Assembly (NCBI GenBank): GCA_035529935.1
Contig: DATKVT010000043.1
Location: forward strand, 1-32,964
DNA length: 32,964 nucleotides
DNA from: Williamwhitmania sp.
Lineage (GTDB): Bacteria; Bacteroidota; Bacteroidia; Bacteroidales; Williamwhitmaniaceae
Direction of reading: 5' to 3'
Of this stretch, positions 21,980-30,158 are shown in pieces. Under the pieces are notes generated by a model that was not told where the DNA came from, did no database searches, and worked only from the letters and a program-made list of their open reading frames with translations. Position numbers and translations under genes: made by a program. The stretch's first letter is position 1. Each line of letters begins with the position of its first letter.

Positions 21980-22882
21980 ATGAAAAAGTTAACGGACGAA
22001 GAGCTGATTAATGAGTTAACTAAGAGATTCGAAGAGAATAAGCGATCATTCTTGGAGATGCAAGAGCTGAATAAGGAGTTTCAGCTGGTAAATAAAAAGT
22101 TGGAGGAGAGTGAATCGCTAAAAAGTCACTTTATCTCCAACATTACCAACGAAATTGTCAATCCATTTACCTCCATTATTGGTCTTTCGCGTGCAATTCT
22201 TTCGGTGGATAAGGAGAACTGGAAGAAGGTAATATCCATGGTTGCGCTTATACACACGGAGGCTTTTCATCTCGATTTTCAGCTTAGGAATATTTTTGTT
22301 GCTGCAAAAATTGAGGCCGGAGAAGTGGTTCCTGAGGTAATGGAGGTTGATATACGGAGTTTGATCGACAGCGTGATTGATGCCTACAAGATTGAGGCGA
22401 AGAAAAAAAGGGTTGTCATTTCTGCCAAATTTGGCATTCCGGGATACTCGGGTGTTGGTCCATACAATTTTAAAACAGACCCAGAGAAGTTGAAGCTAAT
22501 TCTTTCCAACCTCATAAGTAATGCTGTAAAGTATTCGTTCGATGATGGAACTATTGAACTGAATATTTTAAGAGATAGTAACGTTCTTGCAATTTCGGTT
22601 GTTGATCACGGGACTGGAGTTTCTGAGATTAACCAATCCATCATTTTTGATAGATTTAAGCGGGTAGATACAGGAATAAATTCTATCAATCGTGGGCATG
22701 GGTTGGGCTTATCCATCAACAGGGCGCTGCTTGATGTGCTAGATGGGTCTATTGAGGTATCGAGCCAGGAGGGACATGGTGCAACTTTTACTATTTCCAT
22801 CCCTGAGGCTACCAATGCTAGTGAAGGATTTGCCGCCGATGATAATGAGTTCTTCTTTGGAGAAGAACCGCAAGTGTTTTAG
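21980..22882 (+). CDS. Histidine-kinase-like ATPase lacking the phosphoacceptor histidine
   Basis: 300 residues, no membrane segment or sensor domain. Residues 1-48 form a coiled coil. The dimerisation helix follows at 50-110: FISNITNEIVNPFTSIIGLS aligns with the usual F-L-x-N-M-S-H-E-I-R-T-P-L, but the phosphorylated His is Asn57. The HATPase domain looks complete: N-box SNLISNAVKYS at 176-186, G1 DHGTG at 209-213, F-box FDRFKRVD, G2 GHGLGLS at 239-245. It may still bind ATP and act as a phosphatase or allosteric partner, but cannot autophosphorylate at the normal site. It sits between cheR and cheD (5-nt gap), so a chemotaxis-linked role is likely. Confidence 0.85.
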   Translation: MKKLTDEELINELTKRFEENKRSFLEMQELNKEFQLVNKKLEESESLKSHFISNITNEIVNPFTSIIGLSRAILSVDKENWKKVISMVALIHTEAFHLDFQLRNIFVAAKIEAGEVVPEVMEVDIRSLIDSVIDAYKIEAKKKRVVISAKFGIPGYSGVGPYNFKTDPEKLKLILSNLISNAVKYSFDDGTIELNILRDSNVLAISVVDHGTGVSEINQSIIFDRFKRVDTGINSINRGHGLGLSINRALLDVLDGSIEVSSQEGHGATFTISIPEATNASEGFAADDNEFFFGEEPQVF

Positions 22883-22887
22883 TCGTT

Positions 22888-23373
22888 ATGGAGCAGCTCC
22901 CAATTCATTTTTTATACCCTGCGGCCATGTTTATCGACAAGACTCCCCATAAGGTGCACACCATTCTGGGCAGTTGCGTGGCTGTTTGTCTATACGACCC
23001 GGTTATGCGAATAGGAGGAATAAATCATTACATGCTGCCATACTGGAATGGGCAAGGACTTGCATCACCAAAATATGGTAATATTGCCATTGATCGGTTG
23101 GTAGAAAAAATGTTATCTTTTGGATGTCTTAAAGTTAACTTGAAGGCAAAGGTTTTTGGAGGTGGGGAGGTTATAGAAACCATTAATAACCAGTTTCAAA
23201 TTGGTGAACGGAACATAATGGTTGCCCGCGATTTACTCCGTGACCATGGAATTGTAACCATTGGATCAAGCGTAGGCGGTAAGTTGGGACGAAAGATAGA
23301 ATTTGATACGCATACGGGTGAAGTTAGAATGAGGTTTATTGAAAAGCAGGTAATCACGTTAAACAACAAGTAA
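22888..23373 (+). CDS. cheD: CheD chemoreceptor glutamine deamidase
   Basis: 161 residues, ATG 22888. The catalytic Cys30 is in LGSCVAVCLYD and the catalytic His47 in GGINHYMLPYW, both in the CheD arrangement. KVFGGGEVI and the later GSSVGGKLGRKIEFDTHTGEVRM complete the family pattern. CheD deamidates specific glutamines of chemoreceptors and in several bacteria interacts with CheC. No cheC is present here. The gene is tightly packed, 5 nt after the kinase-like gene and 9 nt before cheB, so it belongs to the same operon. Confidence 0.94.
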   Translation: MEQLPIHFLYPAAMFIDKTPHKVHTILGSCVAVCLYDPVMRIGGINHYMLPYWNGQGLASPKYGNIAIDRLVEKMLSFGCLKVNLKAKVFGGGEVIETINNQFQIGERNIMVARDLLRDHGIVTIGSSVGGKLGRKIEFDTHTGEVRMRFIEKQVITLNNK

Positions 23374-23382
23374 CCTGAAGCA

Positions 23383-24459
23383 ATGTCGGAGAAGATAAAA
23401 GTTTTGATTGTTGATGATTCTGCGGTTGTTCGTCAAACCTTAAGTCGGATTATCACATGCGACCCTGATCTGGAAGTTCTGTCTACTGCAGCTGATCCAT
23501 TCTTTGCAGCAAAAAAAATTTCGGAACACTTGCCCGATGTAATTACGCTCGATGTTGAAATGCCCAGGATGGATGGACTAACATTTTTGCGGAGGATTAT
23601 GTCGCAGCATCCTATACCGGTAGTCATTATTTCGAGCCTAACTGAGTCGGGAACAGAAACTGGGATGAAGGCGCTGGAATACGGTGCCGTGGAGATTATA
23701 ACTAAGCCTCAAATGAACACGAAACAGTTCATAGAGGAATCGAGCATTCGCATTTGCGACGCTATTAAGGCTGCTTCCCATGCACGAATCCAACGGCGTC
23801 GATATGTTGAACCTACCGTAATGCAGGTTGAACCAAAACTTTCTGCTGATGCAGTAATTCCAAAGACTTTATTAACACATAGCATGATTAAAACCACCGA
23901 GATAGTGGTTGCCGTTGGTGCTTCAACTGGAGGAACAGAGGCTATTGCTACTTTTTTGAAGGCTTTACCTCCCGATTGTCCTGGCATTATTATCGTTCAA
24001 CACATGCCCGAGAAATTTACTACTTCCTTTGCCAATCGGCTCAATGAAATTTGCCAAATTTCTGTTAAAGAGGCCAGTAATGGTGATACTGTAATTCGTG
24101 GTCAAGCGTTGATAGCACCCGGCAACTTCCATATGCTGCTCAAACGCAGTGGCGCTCGCTACTATGTGGAGGTGAAGGAGGGACCATTTGTAAATCGGCA
24201 TCGCCCATCTGTTGATGTTCTTTTTCGAAGCACAGCTCAGTATGCGGGTCCCAATGCCATTGGGATTATCATGACTGGTATGGGCGATGATGGCGCTCGT
24301 GGATTACTAGAGATGAAGGAGGCTGGTGCAAAAACCATTGCTCAGGATGAAAAATCGTGTATCGTTTTTGGCATGCCCAAGGAAGCCATCAGGCTAGGGG
24401 CTGCAGACAAGGTGCTTCCCATTGAGGCTATAGCTTCCTATATTATAAAACCTCATTAG
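23383..24459 (+). CDS. cheB: CheB chemoreceptor methylesterase/deamidase
   Basis: 358 residues, ATG 23383. The N-terminal receiver domain carries DD at 11-12 and phosphoacceptor Asp57 in [13 protein letters not shown] linker at 125-170 leads to the methylesterase domain. The catalytic triad is complete: Ser181 in [10 protein letters not shown], His207 in [13 protein letters not shown] and Asp303 in [12 protein letters not shown]. It removes methyl groups placed by CheR and is activated when CheA phosphorylates its receiver. It follows cheD by 9 nt and precedes the DUF4407 gene by 8 nt. Confidence 0.96.
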   Translation: MSEKIKVLIVDDSAVVRQTLSRIITCDPDLEVLSTAADPFFAAKKISEHLPDVITLDVEMPRMDGLTFLRRIMSQHPIPVVIISSLTESGTETGMKALEYGAVEIITKPQMNTKQFIEESSIRICDAIKAASHARIQRRRYVEPTVMQVEPKLSADAVIPKTLLTHSMIKTTEIVVAVGASTGGTEAIATFLKALPPDCPGIIIVQHMPEKFTTSFANRLNEICQISVKEASNGDTVIRGQALIAPGNFHMLLKRSGARYYVEVKEGPFVNRHRPSVDVLFRSTAQYAGPNAIGIIMTGMGDDGARGLLEMKEAGAKTIAQDEKSCIVFGMPKEAIRLGAADKVLPIEAIASYIIKPH

Positions 24460-24467
24460 CTTTTAGC

Positions 24468-25871
24468 ATGACAACCAGAAGTTATTCACGCAGATCCTCC
24501 CTTCCTTTCTTCTACCGCGTGTTTTGTTGGTGCTCAGGTGCAAGACTTTATCTGCTGGAGCGCTGTCCTTCCGATTTGAATAAGTTTTTGGGAATTGGGG
24601 CAGTAATTCTTATGACTGGCATCTTAGCCTCATTGTCGGGGGGATATGCCATTTACACCATTTTTAGAAATCCGCTGCTTGCTGCTTTGTTTGGTATGCT
24701 TTGGGGGCTGCTCATTTTTTTTCTTGATTTTTTTCTAGTTTCAAGTCTAAAGAAGCAGGATCGCGTTTCAAAGGAGATGCCTTTTGCCATACCCCGCATT
24801 ATACTGGCTATTCTCATTGCTATTGTAATTTCAAAACCAATTGAACTCAAACTCTTTGAGCGGGAAATTAATGTCGAAATTGAGGCGATGCAGTCCTCTA
24901 AAAATCTAGAGATTTCGGATCTCGTCGATAAAGAATTTGGGGAGATCAGCCAGCTTACTCAGGAAAATGAACGGCTTAAGGCTGGTATTGCAGCCAAGGA
25001 ACAAAGTCGGAATCAACTCTTCGATATGATTGTTGCTGAGGCAGAAGGTAAAAGTCCTACCGGAAAAGTTGGCAAGGGACCAGTTTATTCAGAAAAAAAG
25101 GCCGAGTTTGATAAAACAGAGAGGGAACTTGAGGCTGTTCGTAAAGAGAACCAAACACAACTGGTCCGCAATAATCAACGTATTGAAGTATTAACGAAAC
25201 AACGTGATGAGCGACTGGCACAAACTACCCAAACGAGTAGTCGTGCCAATGGCTTCCTCGCTCGGTTGGAGGCAATGTCCAACATCTCATCCAAGAGTTC
25301 TATAGTAAGTATTGCTAGCTGGTTTATTACTCTGCTTTTTATTGTAGTAGAAGCATCTCCCATAATTGTCAAGCTTCTCTCCAAAAGAGGTCCCTACGAT
25401 TTCTTGCTGGAGGCGGAAGAATTTCAGAAGGAAGCTGAGGCCAGTATTATAATAGAAAATATCCGTTTTGGACACGAGGAAAGCATCGATGTCGATAGAG
25501 AAGTGGCTCGCATAAAGTTTAAGAGCGAGATATCGTTGCAGTCACAGTTTATTTCCGAGGAAGCAGAGGTGCGCCGTGAGCTATTTCGGAGGCGATTAAA
25601 AACGTTTGAAGAGGCAGGCAAGGTGCCTAAGTGTGATTTAAAGTTAGTTCCTGAGGCTGTCGATGGTGCTGAAGAAGAAAATTCGGAGGAGGTTCTTACT
25701 GAGAGTGCCGCTAATGTTGAGCTAATTGAGAGCGTTACTGCAAGTGATGAAGCTGAACAAAAGCAGATAGTGGTTGACTCCCCCGTGGAAAAAAACAGTT
25801 CATTGCCACTTCTAGAACGTTGCATCGAAGGCCGTATTGAGCCTATTCATAAAAATGGTGACGAAAAGTAG
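24468..25871 (+). CDS. DUF4407 membrane protein with coiled coil
   Basis: 467 residues, ATG 24468. The N-terminal motif FYRVFCWCSGARLYLLERCPSDLNKF marks DUF4407. Membrane segments lie at about 40-62, 68-92 and 108-124, followed by a long coiled coil (130-270) and a fourth segment near 280-305 that includes VVEASPIIVKLLSKRGPYD. The C-terminal 160 residues are soluble, highly charged and then acidic and disordered. The family's function is unknown. Placement 8 nt after cheB implies co-expression with the adaptation enzymes. The protein has no receptor hairpin, receiver or kinase domain. A membrane input or anchoring role in this signalling locus is only an inference. Confidence 0.85.
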   Translation: MTTRSYSRRSSLPFFYRVFCWCSGARLYLLERCPSDLNKFLGIGAVILMTGILASLSGGYAIYTIFRNPLLAALFGMLWGLLIFFLDFFLVSSLKKQDRVSKEMPFAIPRIILAILIAIVISKPIELKLFEREINVEIEAMQSSKNLEISDLVDKEFGEISQLTQENERLKAGIAAKEQSRNQLFDMIVAEAEGKSPTGKVGKGPVYSEKKAEFDKTERELEAVRKENQTQLVRNNQRIEVLTKQRDERLAQTTQTSSRANGFLARLEAMSNISSKSSIVSIASWFITLLFIVVEASPIIVKLLSKRGPYDFLLEAEEFQKEAEASIIIENIRFGHEESIDVDREVARIKFKSEISLQSQFISEEAEVRRELFRRRLKTFEEAGKVPKCDLKLVPEAVDGAEEENSEEVLTESAANVELIESVTASDEAEQKQIVVDSPVEKNSSLPLLERCIEGRIEPIHKNGDEK

Positions 25872-25945
25872 CATGAATACATGCGTAAAGTTGGCACCAC
25901 AAAAAAAATGTTTACTTTTAAGGGATAATTTTTCTTCCACAAAAT

Positions 25946-28228
25946 ATGAGCGGCGAACTTTCCAATTCAAAAGTTATTAGGTTAACTATTAACGGAGTTC
26001 TTATAGGTTTGGCAGCACTCTTGCTTGCCTTCTTTTTTGAGGCTTTTCGGACAAACAACGCCATTTCATTGTCTGGCTTTATTGCTATTCACCGGAATAA
26101 TCCAATATTCTACTTTATTGATCTGATGCCATTATTCTTTGGAGCCCTCTCTTTTTATTTTGGAGGTAAGGTTGTCTTAAAAGTGTTGGAGGCTGATCGT
26201 TTCTTAGAAGAGGACGAATCAAGAAAAAGGAGGCTTTACCGCTTCGTAGAGCGCATTAGGAATGGTGAAATTGATGCTGATTATGTTGCCGACGATGGAG
26301 ATGCGCTGGGCAAGGCAATTGTAAACCTACGCGACAACTTAAAATCGAGCAAAATTGAAGAATTAGCTCGTAAAAAGGAAGATGAGCAGCGCGCTTGGAT
26401 AGCCGAAGGTTTGGCTATGTTTGGTGAGATCTTGCGTGCAAATAATGACAGCATGGAGGAGCTCTCCTACGGTATTGTTAGCCAACTGGTAAAGTATGTA
26501 GGTGCCATACAGGGCGGTTTTTACTTACTTGAGGATGAGCACGAAAACGATAAGCATTTTCGGATGACGGCCAGCTATGCCTATGAGCGTAGAAAATATG
26601 CCGATAAAAGACTTGAGTGGGGAGAGGGAATGGTGGGAGCATGTGCACTTGAAGGCGATACAATTCATCTGAAAAAGGTTCCAAACAACTACTTAACAAT
26701 AACATCTGGGTTGGGGAATGCAACTCCTGATAATTTGCTAATTGTTCCACTAAAAGTTAATGGTGAAATACATGGAGTAATTGAGATTGCTTCATTCAAG
26801 CCATTTGAAAAGTATGAAATTGAGTTTGTTGAGAAGATAGCCGAAAACAGCGCTACTACCATTTCTAGTGTAAAGATAAACATCAGAACGGCTCAGCTTT
26901 TAAGAGATTCACGCGAGCGAGCCGAGGCAATGATAGAGCAGGAGACTCAGCTACGACAAAACATGGAGGAACTGCAGGCGACACAAGAAGAGGCTGCTCG
27001 GCAGGCTGAAAAGTTTATCAGTTTTACGAATTCTGTAAATCACACCCTTATACGGGCAGAATATGACGTGAATGGAATTTTGCTATATGCAAATACACAA
27101 TTTCTGCAAGAATTGGAGTACACCTCCAATAGCGAAGTTGAGGGCCAACATATTTCAATGTTCATCAATAAAAAGGATCGCGTTTGGTTCGACGATCTTT
27201 GGCTAAGTCTAGCAACGGGTGGGAAACACTTTGAGGGTGACATGAAGTTGGTCACCAACAGTGGAAAGGATTTGTGGACCATTGCAACTTACACTTGCGT
27301 GCGAAACGCCATGGGCGGAGTTGAAAAAATTCTATTTTTGGCTATTGATACTACCGAACAGAAGAAGCAAAGTCTTGACTATGAGGGGCAGATAAATGCT
27401 TTTAATCGGAGTAACATGAAGGCTGATTTTACTCCTATTGGTGATATTATCGACGCTAACGAAAAATTTCTGGTAGCTCTAGGTTACACCTCCATTGAAG
27501 TTCGCAACAAAACGGTTTTTGATTTCCCTCCGGAGGTAGAAAGAAAATCGCTGGAGAAGGTCTGGGACGATGTAACGCATGGAATTCCCAACGAGGGTGC
27601 CATGCGAATGCTTACAAAGAGTGGTGAGGAGCGCTGGATAAGGGGGACCTTTACTGCTGTTAACGACATGTACGACGAAATTGCCAAGGTTGTTTTCATT
27701 GGCCATGATATTACGCGCGAAAAGTTGATGGAGCTTGAGACTAAGCGACAAACTGAAATTCTCCGGCAGCAGGAAGAGCAGCTGCGACAAAATGAGATTG
27801 AGCTCAATCGAAAGCTCCGTGATGCTCGAGAAGAGGTTAAAAACCAGTTTAAGGAGATTGAGAAAGTTAAAATTAGAAATGAAAAAACTTTGGAGGGCGT
27901 TCTTGATTCAGTTGTTACCATTGATCAGCAGGGAGTTATAGAATTTTTCAACAAAGCTGCAGAGCAACTATTTGGCTACGATCGGAACGAGGTTCTGGGC
28001 AAAAATATCCGTGTTCTTTTCCCCGGTGATGCCGCTAAGCGTGATGAATTTATTGCCACCTATGTCGATCCTGATAAGTTGAAAATCATAGGACAACGCA
28101 AGGAGATTACCATTATGAATAAGATGGGTGATGAGATTCCTGTGCTGATTTTGCTATCTGAAGCTCGGGTAGGGAAGGAATATACCTATACTGCCTTTAT
28201 CCAAAACATTTCTGTTGACCTTTTTTGA
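25946..28228 (+). CDS. Membrane GAF/PAS sensor protein without output domain
   Basis: 760 residues, ATG 25946. Two transmembrane segments lie at about 12-32 and 54-73. A HAMP-like helical stretch follows at 78-135 (RFVERIRNGEIDADYV). A GAF domain spans about 150-315 (GIVSQLVKYVGAIQGGFYLLEDE). After a coiled coil, PAS domains occur at about 365-480 and 490-600, another coil at 600-645, and a last PAS at 650-760 with FNKAAEQLFGYDRNEVLGKNI. The protein stops after this PAS: there is no kinase, cyclase, MCP hairpin or DNA-binding domain. The output must therefore go through protein contacts, for example with the His-less kinase or CheA. It lies 74 nt after the DUF4407 gene and ends at a terminator. 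Confidence 0.87.
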   Translation: MSGELSNSKVIRLTINGVLIGLAALLLAFFFEAFRTNNAISLSGFIAIHRNNPIFYFIDLMPLFFGALSFYFGGKVVLKVLEADRFLEEDESRKRRLYRFVERIRNGEIDADYVADDGDALGKAIVNLRDNLKSSKIEELARKKEDEQRAWIAEGLAMFGEILRANNDSMEELSYGIVSQLVKYVGAIQGGFYLLEDEHENDKHFRMTASYAYERRKYADKRLEWGEGMVGACALEGDTIHLKKVPNNYLTITSGLGNATPDNLLIVPLKVNGEIHGVIEIASFKPFEKYEIEFVEKIAENSATTISSVKINIRTAQLLRDSRERAEAMIEQETQLRQNMEELQATQEEAARQAEKFISFTNSVNHTLIRAEYDVNGILLYANTQFLQELEYTSNSEVEGQHISMFINKKDRVWFDDLWLSLATGGKHFEGDMKLVTNSGKDLWTIATYTCVRNAMGGVEKILFLAIDTTEQKKQSLDYEGQINAFNRSNMKADFTPIGDIIDANEKFLVALGYTSIEVRNKTVFDFPPEVERKSLEKVWDDVTHGIPNEGAMRMLTKSGEERWIRGTFTAVNDMYDEIAKVVFIGHDITREKLMELETKRQTEILRQQEEQLRQNEIELNRKLRDAREEVKNQFKEIEKVKIRNEKTLEGVLDSVVTIDQQGVIEFFNKAAEQLFGYDRNEVLGKNIRVLFPGDAAKRDEFIATYVDPDKLKIIGQRKEITIMNKMGDEIPVLILLSEARVGKEYTYTAFIQNISVDLF

Positions 28229-28246
28229 TAATCGATAAAATGAGTT

Positions 28247-28285
28247 AAAGCCCCGGCCGAAAAATTTTATCGGAAGGGGCTTTTT
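28247..28285 (+). terminator. Rho-independent terminator ending the chemotaxis locus
   Basis: An 8-bp stem (aaagcccc at 28247-28254, ggggcttt at 28276-28283) contains an inner ccga/tcgg pairing and is followed by TT (five Ts counted from 28281). It lies 19 nt after the PAS protein stop. Confidence 0.87.
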
Positions 28286-28288
28286 CGT

Positions 28289-28296
28289 TACCTTTG
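28289..28296 (+). promoter_or_regulatory. Candidate -7 box (TACCTTTG) of dnaX
   Basis: TACCTTTG is a perfect TAnnTTTG match, 27 nt before ATG 28324. It begins only 5 nt after the T-run of the preceding terminator, so its -33 region would fall inside the terminator hairpin. The in-frame TTG at 28294 overlaps the box and is not a likely start. Confidence 0.5.
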
Positions 28297-28323
28297 CTTT
28301 GTATTGCATCTAATGTTTTGATG

Positions 28324-30111
28324 ATGGACCACTTTATTGTTTCGGCGAGAAAATATCGCCCTTCTACCTTTGCTTCGGTGATTGGACAGGTATCCATAAC
28401 CACCACATTGAAGAATGCGATTCAACGAAAACATCTTGCCCAGGCATATCTTTTCTGCGGTCCTCGAGGTGTGGGCAAAACAACCTGTGCTCGAATTTTT
28501 GCTAAGACCATCAATTGCCTTAATCTCTCGGCGGAAACCGAGCCATGTAATGTGTGTGAATCGTGCAAATCGTTCAACGAAAACCGTTCACTCAACATTC
28601 ATGAGCTCGATGCGGCCTCTAATAACTCTGTGGAGGATATCAGAACGCTCATCGATAAGGTGAGAATTCCCCCGCAAATTGGACGTTACAGCGTATATAT
28701 TATCGATGAGGTTCACATGCTCTCCAACGCGGCATTTAATGCATTTCTTAAGACGCTTGAGGAACCGCCGGCTCACGCCATATTTATTCTTGCTACCACC
28801 GAAAAGCATAAAATCATTCCTACCATACTGTCGCGCTGCCAGATCTTTGATTTTAACCGCATACGCGTGGAGGATACCGTCAAGTACCTTGAATATATTG
28901 CAAAGGCAGAAGAGGTTGCCTATGAGGTTGATGCATTCAACATCATAGCCCAAAAGGCAGATGGTGCCATGCGCGATGCCCTTTCCATTTTCGATCAGGT
29001 AGTCTCCTTTTCCGGTGACAGTATTACCTACCAGAAGGTCATTGAAAATCTAAACGTTCTGGACTATGAGTTTTACTTTCGCCTCACTGAATACTTTCTG
29101 CAAGGTAAGTATTCCGATGCAATGCTATTGTTCGACGAAGTATTATCAAAAGGTTTTGACGCTCACAACTTCATTAAAGGTTTAAGCGGTCATTTCCGTG
29201 ATTTGCTGGTATGCAAAGACCCTAGGACTGTCTCGCTATTGGAGGTAGGAGCCTCTATTGCTGAACGATATCGTGCCCAAGCGCTCATCTCAAGCCCTGA
29301 ATTCCTTTTTGAGGCAATGGCGATTACCAACAGGTGCGACGTGGGCTATAAAAATAGTAGTAGTCAGCGGCTTCATGTGGAGCTAGCGTTGGTTGAGCTG
29401 TGTAATATACTGGCTGAAAAAAAAAAGTCTGATAGCGAGGTAGTAGAAGATGTATTGCCCAAGCCTTATGCTGGGTCACCAACACCTGATGCTGCAAAAG
29501 TGCCGAAACCAGCCCCTGCCGTTATGGCGCAAACGGAAGAGCTTCATTCTGCCGCCAGCACTCCAACTGCCAAATCGGCACTAACTGTAGGCAAAACGAT
29601 AGGAAACGTATCTGGCTACTCTTCTGTTTCAATTAAGAATGCTGTATCCAATGTGCCTAACCCTACTAAAGGTTCTGAAATCATTGATAAATCGGATGAT
29701 ATAGACATAGATGAAGAGCATGAAATTGAGGGGGATGAAATTGTTGATAAGCCTTTTACTGAAGCAGAGCTGAAGATTGTTTGGAAAAGTTATGCTGAAA
29801 GGGTTAAGCAAACCAAATTCCGGCTCTATAATGCATTAATGACCTCTGAACCAAGCCTTCAAGATGGCTACAAGGTTGAATTTCTAGTTGTTAACAACCT
29901 TCAAAAGGAAGAGGTAGAATACGTATTTAAGGAACTGCAGTATTACCTCCGTAAGAATCTATCTAACAGTCAGATTGAGTTTGTTGTGGATCTTTCAGCC
30001 GTGGATCAGAAATCGGTGATATATACTCCTGAGGAAAAGTTTAGGCATATGAGCCAAAAAAACCAAGTATTAATTCTTTTGCGTCAGCAAATGAACCTAG
30101 ATTTTGAGTAA
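28324..30111 (+). CDS. dnaX: DNA polymerase III subunits tau/gamma (clamp-loader ATPase)
   Basis: 595 residues from ATG 28324 (ATG 28321 also possible); MDHFIVSARKYRPSTFASVIGQ matches the usual N-terminus. AAA+ motifs: Walker A GPRGVGKTT, the four-Cys zinc module (NC, then PCNVCESC), Walker B IIDEVHMLS, sensor ATTEKHKIIPTILSRC. The core ends near 365. A low-complexity linker follows, then a C-terminal domain at about 475-595 with FRLYNALMTSEP, expected in tau. At 29417-29426 a run of ten A includes A AAA AAG in the zero-frame phase. A -1 shift reads GTC then TGA, which would give a gamma-like product of about 369 residues. Ferritin follows downstream. Confidence 0.96.
   Translation: MDHFIVSARKYRPSTFASVIGQVSITTTLKNAIQRKHLAQAYLFCGPRGVGKTTCARIFAKTINCLNLSAETEPCNVCESCKSFNENRSLNIHELDAASNNSVEDIRTLIDKVRIPPQIGRYSVYIIDEVHMLSNAAFNAFLKTLEEPPAHAIFILATTEKHKIIPTILSRCQIFDFNRIRVEDTVKYLEYIAKAEEVAYEVDAFNIIAQKADGAMRDALSIFDQVVSFSGDSITYQKVIENLNVLDYEFYFRLTEYFLQGKYSDAMLLFDEVLSKGFDAHNFIKGLSGHFRDLLVCKDPRTVSLLEVGASIAERYRAQALISSPEFLFEAMAITNRCDVGYKNSSSQRLHVELALVELCNILAEKKKSDSEVVEDVLPKPYAGSPTPDAAKVPKPAPAVMAQTEELHSAASTPTAKSALTVGKTIGNVSGYSSVSIKNAVSNVPNPTKGSEIIDKSDDIDIDEEHEIEGDEIVDKPFTEAELKIVWKSYAERVKQTKFRLYNALMTSEPSLQDGYKVEFLVVNNLQKEEVEYVFKELQYYLRKNLSNSQIEFVVDLSAVDQKSVIYTPEEKFRHMSQKNQVLILLRQQMNLDFE
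29417..29432 (+). promoter_or_regulatory. Predicted slippery site for gamma/tau production in dnaX
   Basis: The A10 run at 29417-29426, followed by G, is read GAA AAA AAA AAG in frame. The last seven bases, A AAA AAG, form the same phased heptamer used in E. coli dnaX. In the -1 frame, or after insertion of one A by transcript slippage, GTC is followed by the stop TGA at 29430-29432. A weak hairpin (ccca/tggg with inner gc pairs) lies about 30 nt downstream. Confidence 0.6.
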
Positions 30112-30116
30112 ATTTG
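30109..30116 (+). promoter_or_regulatory. Candidate -7 box (TAAATTTG) of the ferritin gene
   Basis: TAAATTTG fits TAnnTTTG and overlaps the dnaX stop codon. It lies 42 nt before the ferritin ATG. No -33 box is seen at 19-21 nt, so the evidence is moderate. Confidence 0.33.
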
Positions 30117-30158
30117 TGTATTGGTTGAGCGATGTAATTGTAAATAAAATATAAAGCT

